Assembly (NCBI GenBank): GCA_038147495.1
Contig: JAYQTT010000019.1
Coordinates: 1 to 59,775 of the forward strand
Length of the DNA stretch: 59,775 nt
Direction: 5' to 3'
From: MED-G116 sp038147495
GTDB lineage: Bacteria; Pseudomonadota; Alphaproteobacteria; Puniceispirillales; Puniceispirillaceae
How positions within the stretch are numbered: position 1 is the stretch's first letter; each line of letters begins with the position of its first letter. Made by a program: the position numbers and the translations under genes. Under the pieces are notes generated by a model. That model was not told the DNA's origin. It saw only the letters and a list, made by a program, of their open reading frames with translations, and searched no databases. Below, one piece after another: positions 58,013 to 59,775 of this stretch.

Positions 58013-59119
58013 CTAAGTGTCGGTTTGGAACAATTTTCCCCGGCGTGTCATTTCACCCAGCCGTGAAGCGGTGCGGGAAAACTCAAACGCAAAATGATGG
58101 CCATCATATAAATCATCAATTTCGGCTTCTGCCGAGGCAATCAGGAAGCGGGATCTGTCATATAAGGCATCGACCAGCCACATGAACCGGCGAGCGGCAG
58201 CTTCGTTTCCATCACTGAACCGCGGTACACCGCGTATCATGATGCCGGCGAACCTGCCAGCAATGGCCAAATAGTCACGCGCAGCAAGCGGCACCTCGCA
58301 TATCTCTGAAAAATCAACCAGCGCGATGTCACCCGCACATTGGCTGATCACAACGTCGCGGCCAGCAACGCGCAAGCTTTCCGCCGCAGTCGCGCTACTG
58401 CCGCGCAATGCGTCAAACGCTGTTTGCAAAGCGTTGTCAGCACCGCTGTCAGCTGGAGAATACCAAGCCGGCATACCGGCGAGAACAGACGCCCGCCAAT
58501 CTGCACCGTCAGGAATGGCAAGTATCTCACAATGCTGTTTCAGCAAAGCAATGAACGGCATGAATCGGTCACGGTGAAGACCATCTTTATAAAGATCATC
58601 CGGGTGGCGGTTGGACGTGGCAACCACCGTTACACCAGCGTCAAATATGCTGGTAAACAGACGCGCCACAATCATCGCATCGGCAATGTCACGCACTTCC
58701 ATTTCGTCAAAGCAAAGAACATCGCCTTTTGCCGCAAGCTTTGCCGCGGCCGCGGCAATCGGGGCGGCTGCGTTCCTGGCGCTTGCCTCATGGATCAAAT
58801 CCTGGGCAAGCACCATGAAATCATGAAAATGCAGCCGCCACCCTGTTGCCGATGCGCCGCGTTGCGGCAAAGTGGCAAAGAACATGTCCATCAGCATCGT
58901 TTTGCCGCGCCCGACACCACCATGAATATAAAGCCCGCGTATCGGGGCCGACTTGCCGGTCATTCGGTGCCAAAGCCCCTTGCGGCGCGACATAATTGCG
59001 CTGTGAAGCCGGTCAAGCTTTTCAGCGACAAGTTGCTGCCCGGGATCATCCTGCAAGGCACCGGACGCAAGCTTTTCGGATAATAATGCCCGTGGTGTCA
59101 TCTTTGGCATGGCCATCAC
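58013..59119 (-). CDS. zapE: ZapE/AFG1-like ATPase
   Basis: AAA-type ATPase associated with cell division (ZapE) and, in mitochondria, AFG1. Walker A GGVGRGKTMLMDMFF near residue 70, Walker B CFDEMEVRDIADAM, and the sensor region VATSNRHPDDLYKDGLHRDRFMPFI are clear. Starts at GTG 59119 or ATG 59116/59107/59098 are all possible. About 368 residues. Its place between sdhB and mdh is conserved in alphaproteobacteria; the functional link to the TCA genes is unknown. Clean frame. Confidence 0.93.
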   Translation of the reverse strand: MMAMPKMTPRALLSEKLASGALQDDPGQQLVAEKLDRLHSAIMSRRKGLWHRMTGKSAPIRGLYIHGGVGRGKTMLMDMFFATLPQRGASATGWRLHFHDFMVLAQDLIHEASARNAAAPIAAAAAKLAAKGDVLCFDEMEVRDIADAMIVARLFTSIFDAGVTVVATSNRHPDDLYKDGLHRDRFMPFIALLKQHCEILAIPDGADWRASVLAGMPAWYSPADSGADNALQTAFDALRGSSATAAESLRVAGRDVVISQCAGDIALVDFSEICEVPLAARDYLAIAGRFAGIMIRGVPRFSDGNEAAARRFMWLVDALYDRSRFLIASAEAEIDDLYDGHHFAFEFSRTASRLGEMTRRGKLFQTDT

Positions 59120-59198
59120 ATTACCCGCATGTCAGTTGCCATTCGCCTGATTGTCGGGCTTATGTTTGCCCGGAAAGCTGATTTTGCGGGAACACCGC

Positions 59199-59775
59199 CT
59201 ATCGGCTTGCCAATTCGCTCTTGATGCTGGCAATGGCCTTGCCGGGGTTGAGCCCCTTTGGACAGGTTTTGGCACAATTCATGATTGTGTGACATCTATA
59301 AAGTGCAAAACTGTCATCGAGCGCATCCAGACGTTCTTCGGTATGGTCATCACGACTGTCGGCAACCCAACGATACGCCTGCAGCAAAACCGCGGGACCA
59401 AGATATTCGTCACTGTTCCACCAATAGCTTGGGCAAGCGGTAGAACAGCTGAAGCACAGAACGCATTCCCACAAACCGTCAAGCTTTTCGCGTTCAGCAG
59501 GGGATTGGCGGCGCTCCTCGCCATCCGGCGCCGGTTTGTCTGCCTTCAGCCATGGTTCAATTGACGTCAATTGGCGATAGGCATTGCTGAGATCGGGAAC
59601 CAGATCCTTGACCACCGGCATGTGCGGTAACGGGAAGATTTTGACATCGCCTTTGACATCTTCGATGCTTTTCAAGCAGGCCAGCGTATTGGTGCCATCG
59701 ATATTCATCGAGCATGAACCGCAGATACCCTCGCGGCATGACCGCCGGAAAGTCAGGCTGCTGTCTTGTTCGTTC
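59199..59775 (-). CDS. sdhB: Succinate dehydrogenase iron-sulfur subunit (partial, 5' end outside)
   Basis: Electron-transfer subunit of complex II. The visible 192 residues begin inside the [2Fe-2S] domain (SCREGICGSCSMNIDG) and continue with the [4Fe-4S]/[3Fe-4S] motifs CVLCFSCSTACPSYWW and CAKTCPKGLNP, ending KAIASIKSELASR. The N-terminal 70 or so residues lie beyond the window edge. The open frame within the window is clean. Next on the strand comes zapE, 79 bases away. Confidence 0.95.
   Translation of the reverse strand, partial: NEQDSSLTFRRSCREGICGSCSMNIDGTNTLACLKSIEDVKGDVKIFPLPHMPVVKDLVPDLSNAYRQLTSIEPWLKADKPAPDGEERRQSPAEREKLDGLWECVLCFSCSTACPSYWWNSDEYLGPAVLLQAYRWVADSRDDHTEERLDALDDSFALYRCHTIMNCAKTCPKGLNPGKAIASIKSELASR

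Noticed and set aside
1..59775. CRISPR arrays, IS elements or rRNA/tRNA genes
   Set aside because: No regularly spaced repeats, transposase motifs, terminal inverted repeats, or RNA-gene signatures were found on either strand.

Overview
This window is an ordinary chromosomal segment of an alphaproteobacterium. The gene order points there: rplU-rpmA-obg-proBA-nadD-rsfS-rlmH-gpmI-ctpA-rppH; an atpHAGDC cluster without the Fo genes; sdhB-zapE-mdh-sucCDAB-lpdA as one TCA cluster; argH-lptM-lysA opposite tlpA; and a cob(I)alamin adenosyltransferase next to etfBA. Content is that of an aerobic heterotroph (full 2-oxoglutarate-to-malate TCA genes, acetyl-CoA synthetase, ETF, F-type ATPase, Sco). A SAR116/Rhodospirillales-like marine lineage is my guess and cannot be shown from these bases. 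I see no tRNA or rRNA gene, CRISPR array, prophage, IS element or integrated island.

Layout. 0.1-2.9 kb: folE, trkH and a lipoprotein. 3-8.4 kb (minus): hslO, argF, argD, a two-domain dcd and an ABC-2 permease. 8.5-14.2 kb: recX, acs facing a LuxR-type regulator with a degenerate receiver, an orphan outer-membrane beta-barrel gene with a perfect inverted repeat over its ribosome-binding site, and a Sco protein. 14.4-18.4 kb (plus): yggT, folD, a twin-TM protein, pduO, etfB, etfA, ending at a clear terminator. 18.4-27.2 kb: tlpA, argH-lptM-lysA, a zinc-ribbon protein, a YdcF-like protein, tyrA, a chorismate mutase fused to a dehydratase-like remnant, a methyltransferase, folB and a HAD phosphatase. 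27.3-34.9 kb: a DM13 protein, an enolase-superfamily gene, then rplU to rsfS. 35-39 kb: rlmH, gpmI, ctpA, rppH, ending at a two-way terminator shared with the ATP synthase genes (39.1-44 kb, minus). 44.2-49 kb: priA opposite fsa-DUF484-xerC. 49-59.8 kb (minus): the TCA cluster, entered from sdhB, which runs off the window.

The most striking feature is technical. About 25 genes are broken by one-base shifts, and two blocks (about 27.3-33.8 kb and 37.85-43.5 kb) are broken every few tens to hundreds of bases. The broken genes include indispensable ones (atpA, atpD, obg, rplU, rpmA), and protein-family conservation continues across each break. This is best read as poor consensus sequence, not gene decay. 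I therefore give each broken gene as one span with a frameshift note; where I call an end 'approximate' it was inferred by stitching frames.

I did not find a convincing new multi-gene system. The best biological leads are the orphan barrel gene with its inverted repeat, the pseudo-receiver regulator beside acs, the chorismate mutase fusion, intergenic hairpins in sucD-sucA and proB-proA, and the apparent lack of an ATG/GTG/TTG start for rsfS.
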